This document shows positions 16,681 to 25,230 of a DNA stretch of 64,000 nt, piece by piece. A program made the position numbers and the translations under genes. Numbering within the stretch: position 1 is the stretch's first letter; each line of letters starts with the position of its first letter. The DNA is from Phycisphaeraceae bacterium (GTDB taxonomy: Bacteria > Planctomycetota > Phycisphaerae > Phycisphaerales > UBA1924). The DNA lies in contig JACKHB010000005.1 of NCBI GenBank assembly GCA_020639195.1, positions 345,287-409,286 on the forward strand, given 5' to 3'. The notes under the pieces are model-generated. The model was not told the origin of the DNA, did not search any database, and saw only the letters and a program-made list of their open reading frames with translations.

Positions 16681-18204
16681 GTGAAGTGCAGTCGGACTCT
16701 CATCGCGTGTGCCGGTGCTGGATTCCTCACGATCCTCGGGCCCTCGGTCGCGGCCCAACAGGCCGACGACGCCGCGCCCAAGGCCGAAGCCAAACCCGGC
16801 GAACCCAGCGTCACGCACCACTCCATCACTCTCAACGGCCGGACACTCCAGTACACGGTGACCGCCGGGATGATGGATCTGCCCGACTACGAGGGCGAGA
16901 AGCGGGCCGATGTCTTCTACATCGCCTACACGCTCGACGGCGACCGCGCTCCATCGACGCGTCCACTGACGTTCAGCTTCAACGGAGGGCCCGGCTCTTC
17001 GAGCGTCTGGCTCCACCTGGGTCTGCTCGGTCCCCGGCGAGTTGACATGGGCGACGCCCAGGGCTTCGGCGCCACGCCGCCGTACCGCCTCGTCGACAAC
17101 GAGCACTGCTGGCTCGATCTCACCGACGTCGTCTTCATCGACCCCGTCGGCACCGGTTACTCCCGCCCTGCCGAGGGCGTCAACAAGCGCGAGTTCCATG
17201 GTCTCGAGGAGGACATCTCCTCCGTCGGCGACTTCATCCGCCTGTGGACCTCGCGCAACGAGCGATGGGCCAGCCCAAAGTTCCTGATCGGCGAGTCGTA
17301 CGGCACCACGCGCGCCGCGGGGCTGTCGGGCTACCTGCAGGACACCCACGGGATGTTCCTCAACGGCATCATCCTCGTCTCACCCATTCTCGACTTCCAG
17401 ACCGCGCGTTTCGACGTCGGGAACGACGAGCCATACTGGCTCTACCTGCCCACCTACGCAGCGACGGCCTTCTTCCACGGAAAGCTCCAGGGGGACCTCG
17501 CCCGCAGCCTCCGCCAGACCGTCCAGGCCGCCCGGGACTTCGCCCAGAACGATTACCTGCGCGCTCTCGCCCGGGGAGACGAACTCCCACCCGCGGAGCG
17601 CGACCGGATCGCCACGCGCCTGAGCCAGCTCACCGGACTCTCCAAGGAATTCATCCTCGACACCAATCTCCGGATCGGCCTGGGCAGCTTCTGCAAGGGC
17701 CTCCTGCGAGAGCAGAGCCGCACCGTCGGCAGGCTCGACAGCCGCTATCGAGGCATCGACCGGCTCGATATCGGCGAGGGGTTCGAATACGACCCGAGCT
17801 ACTCGGCGATCCAGGGCCCGTACACCGCCACCATCAACGACTACATCCGGCGCGACCTTGGTTTCGAGAACGACCACCCCTACGAAATCCTCACCGGTCG
17901 CGTCAACCCCTGGAGCTACGACCGCTACGAGAACCGCTACGTCAATGTCAGCGACACGCTTCGCTCCGCCATGAGCAAGAATCCGGCCCTCAAGGTCATG
18001 GTCGCCTCGGGTTACTACGACTTCGCAACTCCCTTTTTCGCGGCCGAGTACACGATCAGCCATCTGGGCCTCGACCCATCCCTTCGATCGAACATCCAGA
18101 TCCACCACTACGAGGCCGGCCACATGATGTACGTCCGGCTCGAGGACCTCGCCGCCCTCAAAGCCGACGCCGCGGCGTTCTACGCCGACGCCCTCCCCAA
18201 GTAG
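16681..18204 (+). CDS. secreted S10 serine carboxypeptidase-like protein
   Basis: Predicted exported peptidase of 507 residues. The signal peptide is about residues 1-27 (hydrophobic core LIACAGAGFLTILGPSVAA). Family features include the FSFNGGPGSSSVWLHLGLLG oxyanion segment, nucleophile Ser in GESYGTTRA, an Asp in SGYYDFATPF and His in YEAGHMMY near the C-terminus. The GTG at 16681 was chosen because GGAGA lies 7 nt upstream; a TTG at 16663 is the longer alternative. Divergent from the sirtuin gene with 78 bp between the starts. Probably degrades peptides in the periplasm; substrate unknown. Confidence 0.88.
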   Translation: MKCSRTLIACAGAGFLTILGPSVAAQQADDAAPKAEAKPGEPSVTHHSITLNGRTLQYTVTAGMMDLPDYEGEKRADVFYIAYTLDGDRAPSTRPLTFSFNGGPGSSSVWLHLGLLGPRRVDMGDAQGFGATPPYRLVDNEHCWLDLTDVVFIDPVGTGYSRPAEGVNKREFHGLEEDISSVGDFIRLWTSRNERWASPKFLIGESYGTTRAAGLSGYLQDTHGMFLNGIILVSPILDFQTARFDVGNDEPYWLYLPTYAATAFFHGKLQGDLARSLRQTVQAARDFAQNDYLRALARGDELPPAERDRIATRLSQLTGLSKEFILDTNLRIGLGSFCKGLLREQSRTVGRLDSRYRGIDRLDIGEGFEYDPSYSAIQGPYTATINDYIRRDLGFENDHPYEILTGRVNPWSYDRYENRYVNVSDTLRSAMSKNPALKVMVASGYYDFATPFFAAEYTISHLGLDPSLRSNIQIHHYEAGHMMYVRLEDLAALKADAAAFYADALPK

Positions 18205-18255
18205 GCCTCCATCCCCGGCTCGCGGCTGGTCCGTCCTCTCGTTATGATGGGGGCC

Positions 18256-18879
18256 ATGGCCGACGCCGGCAGGGAAGCCGTGCTGCTCACCGGGGACCTC
18301 GGGGGCGTGATCGCCTGCGCATCGTGCGCGAACCAGCCCCCCGAATCTCCAGAGCGACGCCCGCTCGCTATCGTCGCCGTCCCGAACGATGAGTTCAAGA
18401 TCGCGCGCTCTGAAGCCGCCGCGGCTCAGGCCGAGACGTTCGATCTCGAGCGGATCGACCTCGCCCCCTCCGCCGCGTCGACTCCTCAGGACCGCACTCT
18501 CGTCTTGCTCCGCGCCTGCTACGAGGCGGTTGCGCGCGGCGCAACCTCTCTCACCTGGCCGGATCAGCTCGAGTCGCCCGAGCCCGGCGCGTGGCCGGAT
18601 CTGGATGAGCTCGCCCTCTGCGTCGATCGGGCGCTGCTGGTCGGACGCCTGGTCTCGCTGGATTCTCCGCCCCACGGCATCCAGGAGTTCCGGGTCGAGA
18701 CTCCCTACATCGACCTCACCGACCGGCAACTCGCCGAGTTGGCGATGGACCTCGCCGTCCCGGTCGAGCTGTGCTGGTGGTGGAGGGAGGGCGCATCCGG
18801 CTCAGGAGAGGCCGGCCGCCTGTACCGTCGCTGGACGCGCGTGCTCCGGGAGGTCGGTTGGGCCTCGACGGTCGCCTGA
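18256..18879 (+). CDS. degenerate QueC-like (7-cyano-7-deazaguanine synthase family) protein
   Basis: About 207 residues that align with QueC by pattern but lack its active site. The N-terminus reads VLLTGDLGGVIA where QueC has the ATP-loop SGGLDST. The C-terminal third matches the QueC segment RVETPYIDLTDRQLAELAMD followed by LAVPVELCWWW, which in QueC is ELTWSCY leading to the zinc cysteines; here those cysteines are absent. ATP use and preQ0 formation are therefore unlikely, and a divergent or regulatory role is possible. Start uncertain among ATGs at 18244, 18247 and 18256. Its 3' end overlaps the convergent BioF-like gene by 78 bp. Confidence 0.55.
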   Translation: MADAGREAVLLTGDLGGVIACASCANQPPESPERRPLAIVAVPNDEFKIARSEAAAAQAETFDLERIDLAPSAASTPQDRTLVLLRACYEAVARGATSLTWPDQLESPEPGAWPDLDELALCVDRALLVGRLVSLDSPPHGIQEFRVETPYIDLTDRQLAELAMDLAVPVELCWWWREGASGSGEAGRLYRRWTRVLREVGWASTVA

Positions 18880-19992
18880 CTCCGCTGCGGCACGCGACAT
18901 GCCCCGCTCCAGCGCGCCAAGCAGGCCGTCGATCTCGTGGATCGTGTGCTCGCTGGTCACACTCAGGCGCAGATAGCACGGCGCCGGCCCGCCTGGATAG
19001 GACATCAGTGGGATCTCAAACCCCTCGCTCGCCGCGTGATCAACGACCGCACGCATGGCGGCCCCATCGGCCAGGCAGACGGCAAAGATCGGCGTCTCGG
19101 GCTCTCGCTCCCCGGGCCCGATCCCAAGCTCGTTCAGACCCCGGCGCAGTCGCCCAGCGTTGCGACGCATCCGCTCCAACCTCTGGTCATCTCCCGCCAG
19201 GACGCCCAGCATCGTCGCCGCGGCCTCAGCGAGCGCCGGAGGGACGGGCGTCGTGCAGATGAACGCCGACGAGTCTCGTCTCGCGCCGTCCACCACCCAC
19301 GCGGGCCCCGCGAGACATCCCCCATAGCACCCCACGCCCTTGGCGAGCGTGGTCGTCATGAGCAGGCGCGGATCGCTCGTGCCGAGCATCGCCCGCGTGC
19401 CACGGCCCTGCGGCCCGATCACGCCGAGCGCGTGGCAGTCGTCCACGACCAGCAGGGCATCCGCCGGCAGCCCGTTAAGCAGCGATCGCACGGGCGCCAG
19501 GTCGCCGTCGGCCGTGAAAACCCCGTCGGTCATGACGATCGTCCGCCCCCCGCACCGCCGCGTCAGTTCGCACGCGTGCCCCGCGTCGAGGTGCCGATAG
19601 GTCCGGACCGTCAGGCCCGCCCCCGCGCACGCATCCCGCAGGCTGCGATGGCTGCGCTCATCGAGCACCGCCGTGTCCGCAATCGACCGCAGCGCCTGGC
19701 ACATCGCGAGGTTCGCGAGAAACCCCTCGGGGAGCAGCAGCGCCCGCTCATGCCCAACGAACTCCGCAAACGCTCGCTCGAGGGCATCGTGCGCCGGCCG
19801 GTTCCCGGTGGTCGTCCGGCTCGCGCTGGAAGAGACGCCGTACCGCGTCGCCCCTGCGACCAGCGCCGCCGCCGCGGCCGGATGGCGCGAGTAGCCCAAG
19901 TAGTCGCAGCCGCCGAACCCGACCCTCGTGACGGGGCGTTCGATCGAGCCATCGCGAGCCGCAGAATGCACGTCCGTGTGCATGGAAATCAT
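18802..19992 (-). CDS. 8-amino-7-oxononanoate synthase / KBL-type PLP enzyme
   Basis: Alpha-oxoamine synthase family, 396 residues, condensing an amino acid with an acyl-CoA or acyl-ACP. Landmarks: SRTTTGNRPAHDALERAFAE, DERSHRSL, DGVFTADGDLAPV, DDCHALGVIGPQGRGT with the PLP-pairing Asp184 and His187, and the PLP lysine Lys218 (TTTLAKGVGCYGG). BioF, 2-amino-3-ketobutyrate ligase and ALA synthase share these motifs; no other biotin gene lies nearby, so the substrate is open. A C-terminal tail of about 30 residues is extra, and the gene overlaps the QueC-like gene tail to tail. Confidence 0.8.
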   Translation of the reverse strand: MISMHTDVHSAARDGSIERPVTRVGFGGCDYLGYSRHPAAAAALVAGATRYGVSSSASRTTTGNRPAHDALERAFAEFVGHERALLLPEGFLANLAMCQALRSIADTAVLDERSHRSLRDACAGAGLTVRTYRHLDAGHACELTRRCGGRTIVMTDGVFTADGDLAPVRSLLNGLPADALLVVDDCHALGVIGPQGRGTRAMLGTSDPRLLMTTTLAKGVGCYGGCLAGPAWVVDGARRDSSAFICTTPVPPALAEAAATMLGVLAGDDQRLERMRRNAGRLRRGLNELGIGPGEREPETPIFAVCLADGAAMRAVVDHAASEGFEIPLMSYPGGPAPCYLRLSVTSEHTIHEIDGLLGALERGMSRAAAESGDRRGPTDLPEHARPATVQAAGLS

Positions 19993-20064
19993 CCTATCGA
20001 CGATCGACTCCCGGGACGAGCACAGCCGGCCCCGTGGTCGCCGTTCTCGCGCCGCTCGTGCGCT

Positions 20065-20457
20065 TCAGTCGCCGGCATCAAGGAAGTCGTACACCCTGAG
20101 CCACTCCATCTCCGGCTTCCACCGATCCACGATCCCCACGTGACTCGGATGCGACACATACGACGCGTAGTCCTCCTCGCTGTCGAATCCGATGAACATC
20201 GCCACGTCGTAGTCGGCTATCACCTGCGTCCTGCCCGTCTCCAGATGCTGCCCCGCGGCGTAGGCCACCACTCCCGGGATCGGCCGCAGCACGCGATCGC
20301 TCTCGGCGATCAGGGCGCTCGCCCGGCCCGGATCCTTGAGCTTGACGAACACCACGTGCTCGATCAGCGCCGGCCGCCCCGCCTCCCTGCGCACGCCCGC
20401 GCATCCGCTGAGCATCGTCACGAGCGCGGTCACCATCACCAGCCGTCCACCAACCAT
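20065..20457 (-). CDS. Dabb-domain lipoprotein
   Basis: Predicted lipoprotein of 130 residues: signal with lipobox LSGCAG, then a single stress-responsive A/B-barrel (Dabb) domain (LIEHVVFVKLKDPGRASALI, DYDVAMFIGFDSEEDYASYV and HPSHVGIVDRW). The ATG at 20457 was chosen because GGAGGA lies 6 nt upstream; the frame extends 15 codons further without signal-peptide character. Dabb domains form dimers with a pocket; the role of exported versions in planctomycetes is unknown. Confidence 0.8.
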   Translation of the reverse strand: MVGGRLVMVTALVTMLSGCAGVRREAGRPALIEHVVFVKLKDPGRASALIAESDRVLRPIPGVVAYAAGQHLETGRTQVIADYDVAMFIGFDSEEDYASYVSHPSHVGIVDRWKPEMEWLRVYDFLDAGD

Positions 20458-20644
20458 GATCCGTCCTCCACGTTCTCGCCCCTCAACGGGCGTTCGGGTC
20501 AACTGTACAACTGCGATTGAGCGGCCAACCGCCCTCGGCTACGATCGCCCCGCGTGCGGGGTGTCGCCGGATTGGTCGGCGTCGCCGGGTCCGATCGGCC
20601 GCACCGCTTGCCTCAGGCGAGCTCTGCAACAAGGAGGCCGCACC

Positions 20645-22444
20645 ATGATGGGAGTCCTCAAACGCACCGCGATGCGAACGATCGCGGCGACCAGCCTGGC
20701 GCTTGGGTCCGCCGCGCACGGCGCCGTCGCCGACATCGGCCAAGGCGCTCTCAAGGTCCTCCAGGTGCCCATGCGGACCGATGGTCCCAAGAGCCTCGAT
20801 CCCGCCGCGGGCTCCACCGTCTACGACAACATGGCCTGCTGCCAGTTCTACGAAACCCTGCTGGAGAACAAGTACGCGGACCCTCTCGACATGGAGCCCC
20901 GGCTGCTCGCCGAGATTCCCACGACCGACGACGGCGGCCTGACATGGAACTTCAAGCTCAAGCCCGGCGTCCGGTTCCACGACGACCCCTGCTTTCCCGG
21001 CGGGCGAGGCCGCGCGATTCGCTCCGACGACGTGTTCTACTCGATCAAGCGCTTGGCGACCCGGGCCGGCGCCAAGAACTGGTGGCTGCTCGAAGGCGCG
21101 ATCGTCGGATTGGACGCCTGGCGTGATTCCACCGGCATGACCGACAGCCCCGACTTTGATGCACCGGTCGCCGGATTCATCAAGCGCAGCGACGCCGAGT
21201 TCCAGATCCGGCTGACCGAGCCGGTCTACCGGTTCATGTACGTCTTGAGCATGTTCCAGACCTCCGTCGTCGCCCGCGAAGCGGTGGAGACGTACGGAAA
21301 GAACTTCTTCCAGCACCCCGTCGGGACCGGACCGTTCATCCTGGACACCTGGGTGCCCCAGCAGAGCCTGACGGCCAACCGCAACCCCAACTATCACGAG
21401 GTTCGATACCCGGCCCGTGATGAGTGGTCCAGGGAGGACCAGCGGATGCGTCTGCACCGCCCCGCCGGACAGCTCGTCCCGTTCGTGGACCGCATCGAGT
21501 TCACGATGTACGTGCCCGACCAGCCGCTCTGGCTGGATTTCGGCGCCGGCAAGCTCGGCTACATCATGGTCCCCGCTCCCATGTTCGACCTGGCAATCAA
21601 CCGCCGGACGAACGAGCTCAACTCTGAGTTCGCCGATCGCGGCGTGACCCATCAGAGCGACCTCCTTCTCGACTTCATCTTCCGCGGCTTCAACATGGAG
21701 GACCCGCTCGTCGGGGGATACTCGAGCGAGAAGAAGGCGCTCCGCCAGGCCATCAGCCTTGCGGTCGATTGGCAGGAATTCAATGAGTCCAACTACATGG
21801 GCCAGGCGTACATCTACGACGGCCCCATCCCCCCCGGACTCGACGGCCACCCCGAGGGCGGGCGCGCCCCGCTGACCTATCGCGGCCCCAACCTGGCGCT
21901 CGCCGCAGAGAAGCTGGCCGAGGCCGGCTACCCGGGCGGGCAGGGGCTCGATCCCATCAAGTACTTCACCGACCAGAGCGACGAGAGTCGCAAAATGACA
22001 GAGACCTTCAAGAAGCAGATGGCCCGGATCGGTGTCACCATCGACCCGCAGTACGTCGATTTCTCCACGCTCATCGACAACGTCAACAACAAGCGGGCCC
22101 CCATGTTCGCCTTCGCGTGGAGCAGCGACTATCCCGACGGCGAGAACAACCTCGCCCTGTTCTACGGCCCGTACGAGTCGCCGGGCTCGAACCACTACAA
22201 CTACAAGCGTGCCGAGTACGACCGGATGTACGAGCAGATCCGCACCATGCCCCCCAGCGACGAGCGCACGGCCATCTACGAGACCATGCGCGACATGCTC
22301 ATCGAGGACACCCCCTACCTCGGATCGATGGCCCGCACGCGCCACTACCTCATCGCCCCGTGGATGCTCAACACCCGGGTCACCGAGCGGTACTGGGGCT
22401 GGTTCAAGTACGTCGACGTGGACGATTCCAAGCGCCCGTCCTGA
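20645..22444 (+). CDS. peptide ABC transporter, solute-binding protein
   Basis: Family 5 extracellular solute-binding protein (DppA/OppA type), 599 residues, with a signal peptide of about 28 residues. Characteristic segments are LTWNFKLKPGVRFHDDPCFP, IRSDDVFYSIKRL, HPVGTGPFILDTW and a C-terminal lobe with YDRMYEQI. AAGGAGG precedes the start by 8 nt. It is the first of five consecutive plus-strand genes encoding a complete oligopeptide/dipeptide importer. Confidence 0.93.
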   Translation: MMGVLKRTAMRTIAATSLALGSAAHGAVADIGQGALKVLQVPMRTDGPKSLDPAAGSTVYDNMACCQFYETLLENKYADPLDMEPRLLAEIPTTDDGGLTWNFKLKPGVRFHDDPCFPGGRGRAIRSDDVFYSIKRLATRAGAKNWWLLEGAIVGLDAWRDSTGMTDSPDFDAPVAGFIKRSDAEFQIRLTEPVYRFMYVLSMFQTSVVAREAVETYGKNFFQHPVGTGPFILDTWVPQQSLTANRNPNYHEVRYPARDEWSREDQRMRLHRPAGQLVPFVDRIEFTMYVPDQPLWLDFGAGKLGYIMVPAPMFDLAINRRTNELNSEFADRGVTHQSDLLLDFIFRGFNMEDPLVGGYSSEKKALRQAISLAVDWQEFNESNYMGQAYIYDGPIPPGLDGHPEGGRAPLTYRGPNLALAAEKLAEAGYPGGQGLDPIKYFTDQSDESRKMTETFKKQMARIGVTIDPQYVDFSTLIDNVNNKRAPMFAFAWSSDYPDGENNLALFYGPYESPGSNHYNYKRAEYDRMYEQIRTMPPSDERTAIYETMRDMLIEDTPYLGSMARTRHYLIAPWMLNTRVTERYWGWFKYVDVDDSKRPS

Positions 22445-22474
22445 CGCGGCGGACTTCGCGGGGCGCTGCCGACC

Positions 22475-23455
22475 ATGTGGGCGTACATCCTCAGAAAGCT
22501 GTTGTACAACATCCCGGTCTACCTGGGCATCATCCTCGTGATGATGCTCGCCCTCCGCGTCAGCGACCCGGTCGCCGCGTACCTGGGCAAGAACGCCACG
22601 CAGCAGGAGATCAACGTCAAGCGAACGGAGATGGGCCTCGACCGTCCGTTCATCGTCCAGTACGCCACCTTCGTCGGCCAGATTGTCACGTTCGATTTCT
22701 CCGAGCAGGGCTGGAACAACAAGACCTCCGTCGGCAAGCAGCTCGCCTCGTCCATCCCGCCGAGCCTCGCGATCACGGTCCCGAGCCTGGTCACCTCCGC
22801 GCTGATCTCCATGACCGTCGCGCTGATCGCCGCCTTCTACCGGGGAAGATTCCCCGATAAGTTCCTCATGTTCATCTCCGTTCTGGGGATGAGCATCAGC
22901 TTCCTTGTGTACGTGATCCTGGGCCAGTACTGGGGAGCGTTCCTCCCGCAGCAGCGCCTCAACACGGACGTCTTCGCCGTGGCCGTCTCGGCCGGGGCGG
23001 ACGTCTCCGATCCCTGGTTCTTCCTCAGGCCCAACAAGTGGGTCTACTACTGCATGCTGCCGGTCATCATCAACGTGATCGTCACGATGGGCTACGACAC
23101 CCGCTACTACCGCGCCGTGATGGTCGAAGAGACCAACAGGGACTACATCGTGACCGCTCGCGCCAAGGGCGCCACGCGCCGCAAGATCATGTTCGTGCAC
23201 ATGCTCAAGAACGCGATGATCCCGATCATCACGCATCTGATGATCACCCTGCCCTTCCTCATCGCCGGGTCGGTCGTGCTCGAGATGTACTTCCTCATCC
23301 CCGGCATGGGCCGAACCCTCATCAACGCCATCGTGAACAAGGACTTCCCCGTCATCCAGGGCTTCACGGCCGTTCTCGCGGCCATCTTCATCGTCAGCAA
23401 CATCCTCACCGATGTGCTGTACGCCCTGGTCGATCCGAGGGTCCGGCTGTCATGA
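22475..23455 (+). CDS. peptide ABC transporter permease (DppB/OppB type)
   Basis: Inner-membrane permease of 326 residues with about six membrane helices. The N-terminal IPVYLGIILVMMLAL helix, RTEMGLDRPFIVQY and the EAA loop (TARAKGATRRKIMFVHMLKN) that docks the ATPases are all present, and NKDFPVIQG lies near the C-terminus as usual. It overlaps the next permease gene by ATGA. It follows the binding-protein gene by 30 bp. Confidence 0.93.
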   Translation: MWAYILRKLLYNIPVYLGIILVMMLALRVSDPVAAYLGKNATQQEINVKRTEMGLDRPFIVQYATFVGQIVTFDFSEQGWNNKTSVGKQLASSIPPSLAITVPSLVTSALISMTVALIAAFYRGRFPDKFLMFISVLGMSISFLVYVILGQYWGAFLPQQRLNTDVFAVAVSAGADVSDPWFFLRPNKWVYYCMLPVIINVIVTMGYDTRYYRAVMVEETNRDYIVTARAKGATRRKIMFVHMLKNAMIPIITHLMITLPFLIAGSVVLEMYFLIPGMGRTLINAIVNKDFPVIQGFTAVLAAIFIVSNILTDVLYALVDPRVRLS

Positions 23456-25221
23456 TGCGAGGCCTGACCCGATCCCGTGGCTGGCGCAAGCTCAAGCGCA
23501 ACCGATCCGCCCGGGTCGCCTCGGTCATCATCCTGATCTACCTCCTGATCGGGGCGTTCATCGTCGTCACCGAGACGGTGGACTGGATCGACAGCAAGTT
23601 CCGGGGGCCCGGCGAGCGGACGTTCCTGCAAAGCCGGCCAGTGCTCGGCCTGCTGCTCGAACGGCAGACCACGCTGCGCGTGGGCGCCAACGACATGGGC
23701 AGTTCGCTGCTCAAACCCGAGCCCGAGGACCTGCTCCGAATCAACCTGTCGTACCTGAAGGACTGGGGCAACGTGCTCGGCCTCGAGCCGGGCTCGGCCG
23801 CGCAGCTCGACCTTGGCGATCAGGACGCCATTCCGCCGGAGATCCGCGACGGCTATGCCTACGCCGAACGCCGGCTGGTCGATGCGCCATTCGGAGAGGT
23901 CAGGGCCATCTGGAACCAGGGCGACTCGATCCGCACGCGCCAGGCCAATCTCGAGAAGGCGGCCGACAAGCTGCGCGTGATCCGCCGGGACCTGCAGAGC
24001 GCCGACCTGCGCCGGGCGCTCCAGGCCGAGGTGGAGGCCCTGGGGACCGCCAAGGCACGATTGACCCGGGCCCAGGCCTCCGGCGGGAACACCGCGGACA
24101 TCGAGGACGACATCCTCCTGCATCAAGAGGAGATTGCGTTCAAGCTGCTCGATATCGCCGAACCTCTGGCCGAGGTGCTGCGGATTCAACACGCCGCGCA
24201 GGGCGAGCGGGACCCACCCGAGGATGCGCGGGACGAGGCCGAACCCAGCGGAGATGAACCGCCGGCGGCCGAGGCCAATCCGCTCGAGGCGATCCACGGC
24301 GAGATCGCCGCCCTCGCCGACGCCATCGAATCCGGGGACGACGCGGTCCTGCCCGGCGAAGACCTCTTCGCCCGTGCCGACGCCGCGATCGCCGATCAAC
24401 CGACGCACCTTCGTGCGGCCTCCGCGACGCTGGCGTCCGAACTCGACCAGGTCATGCTCCGGCTGCTGCCGATCCCGGACGGATTCTCGGGATTTATGTA
24501 CCGGCTGCGCACGAGCCTGGGGACCGACAGCAGCGGGCGCAGCGTCTTTGTGCGGGCGTTCTACTCCATCAAGACCGCCATCCAGATCGGCGTGGTCGTT
24601 GCGCTCATGGCGGTGGTGATCGGCAGCCTGATGGGGGCCGCCGCGGCGTTCTTCAGCGGATGGGTCGATCACGGCGTGATCTGGGTGTACTCCACCTTCT
24701 CCTCGATTCCGTACCTCGTGCTGATGAGCGTGCTGAGCTTCGCGATCGGGGAATCGGACATGACGATTCCATTCACCGAAAGCCGCGTCGCCAACACGCT
24801 GATCCCGCTGTATGTGGCCATGGGGCTGACGTTCTGGATCGGACCGTGCCGCGTGATCCGGGGCGAGGCGCTCAAGGTCAAGCAGCTCGAGTACGTGCAG
24901 GCGGCGACGGCGATCGGATTTGCCCGGTTCTCCATCCTGCTTCGCCACATCCTGCCCAACACGATCCACCTGATGCTGATCAACTTCTCGCTGCTGTTCA
25001 TCTCCGCCATCAAGGCCGAAGTCATCCTGACCTTCCTCGGTCTGGGCGTGAAGAATGGGGCGAGCTGGGGCCTGATGATCTCCATGTCCAAGGAGCAGAT
25101 TCTCGCCGGCAATTTCTGGCAGCTCGGCTCGGCCACCGTCCTGATGCTCATCATGGTGCTGGCCTTCAACGTCCTCTCCGATGCGCTGCAGGACGCGTTC
25201 GACCCCAAGCATGCCGGCTGA
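23452..25221 (+). CDS. peptide ABC transporter permease (DppC/OppC type) with large insert
   Basis: Second permease of the importer, 589 residues, roughly twice the usual 290-310. Residues 22-42 are the first membrane helix. The conserved permease core starts at LGTDSSGRSVFVRAFYSIKT (about 356) and contains the EAA loop (QAATAIGFARFSILLRHILP) and the GLGVKNGASWGLMI motif. Between them lie about 270 extra residues, largely alpha-helical and charged (RQANLEKAADKLRVIRRDLQ, HGEIAALADAIES), with an acidic Pro-rich linker near 255-275. By topology the insert should face the periplasm. The gene start overlaps the upstream stop. Confidence 0.9.
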   Translation: MMRGLTRSRGWRKLKRNRSARVASVIILIYLLIGAFIVVTETVDWIDSKFRGPGERTFLQSRPVLGLLLERQTTLRVGANDMGSSLLKPEPEDLLRINLSYLKDWGNVLGLEPGSAAQLDLGDQDAIPPEIRDGYAYAERRLVDAPFGEVRAIWNQGDSIRTRQANLEKAADKLRVIRRDLQSADLRRALQAEVEALGTAKARLTRAQASGGNTADIEDDILLHQEEIAFKLLDIAEPLAEVLRIQHAAQGERDPPEDARDEAEPSGDEPPAAEANPLEAIHGEIAALADAIESGDDAVLPGEDLFARADAAIADQPTHLRAASATLASELDQVMLRLLPIPDGFSGFMYRLRTSLGTDSSGRSVFVRAFYSIKTAIQIGVVVALMAVVIGSLMGAAAAFFSGWVDHGVIWVYSTFSSIPYLVLMSVLSFAIGESDMTIPFTESRVANTLIPLYVAMGLTFWIGPCRVIRGEALKVKQLEYVQAATAIGFARFSILLRHILPNTIHLMLINFSLLFISAIKAEVILTFLGLGVKNGASWGLMISMSKEQILAGNFWQLGSATVLMLIMVLAFNVLSDALQDAFDPKHAG

Positions 25222-25230
25222 TCCTCGCGA

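Noticed and set aside
20483..23236. Open frame of about 900 codons on the minus strand
   Set aside because: Antisense to the solute-binding protein and first permease; composition typical of a GC-rich mirror frame.
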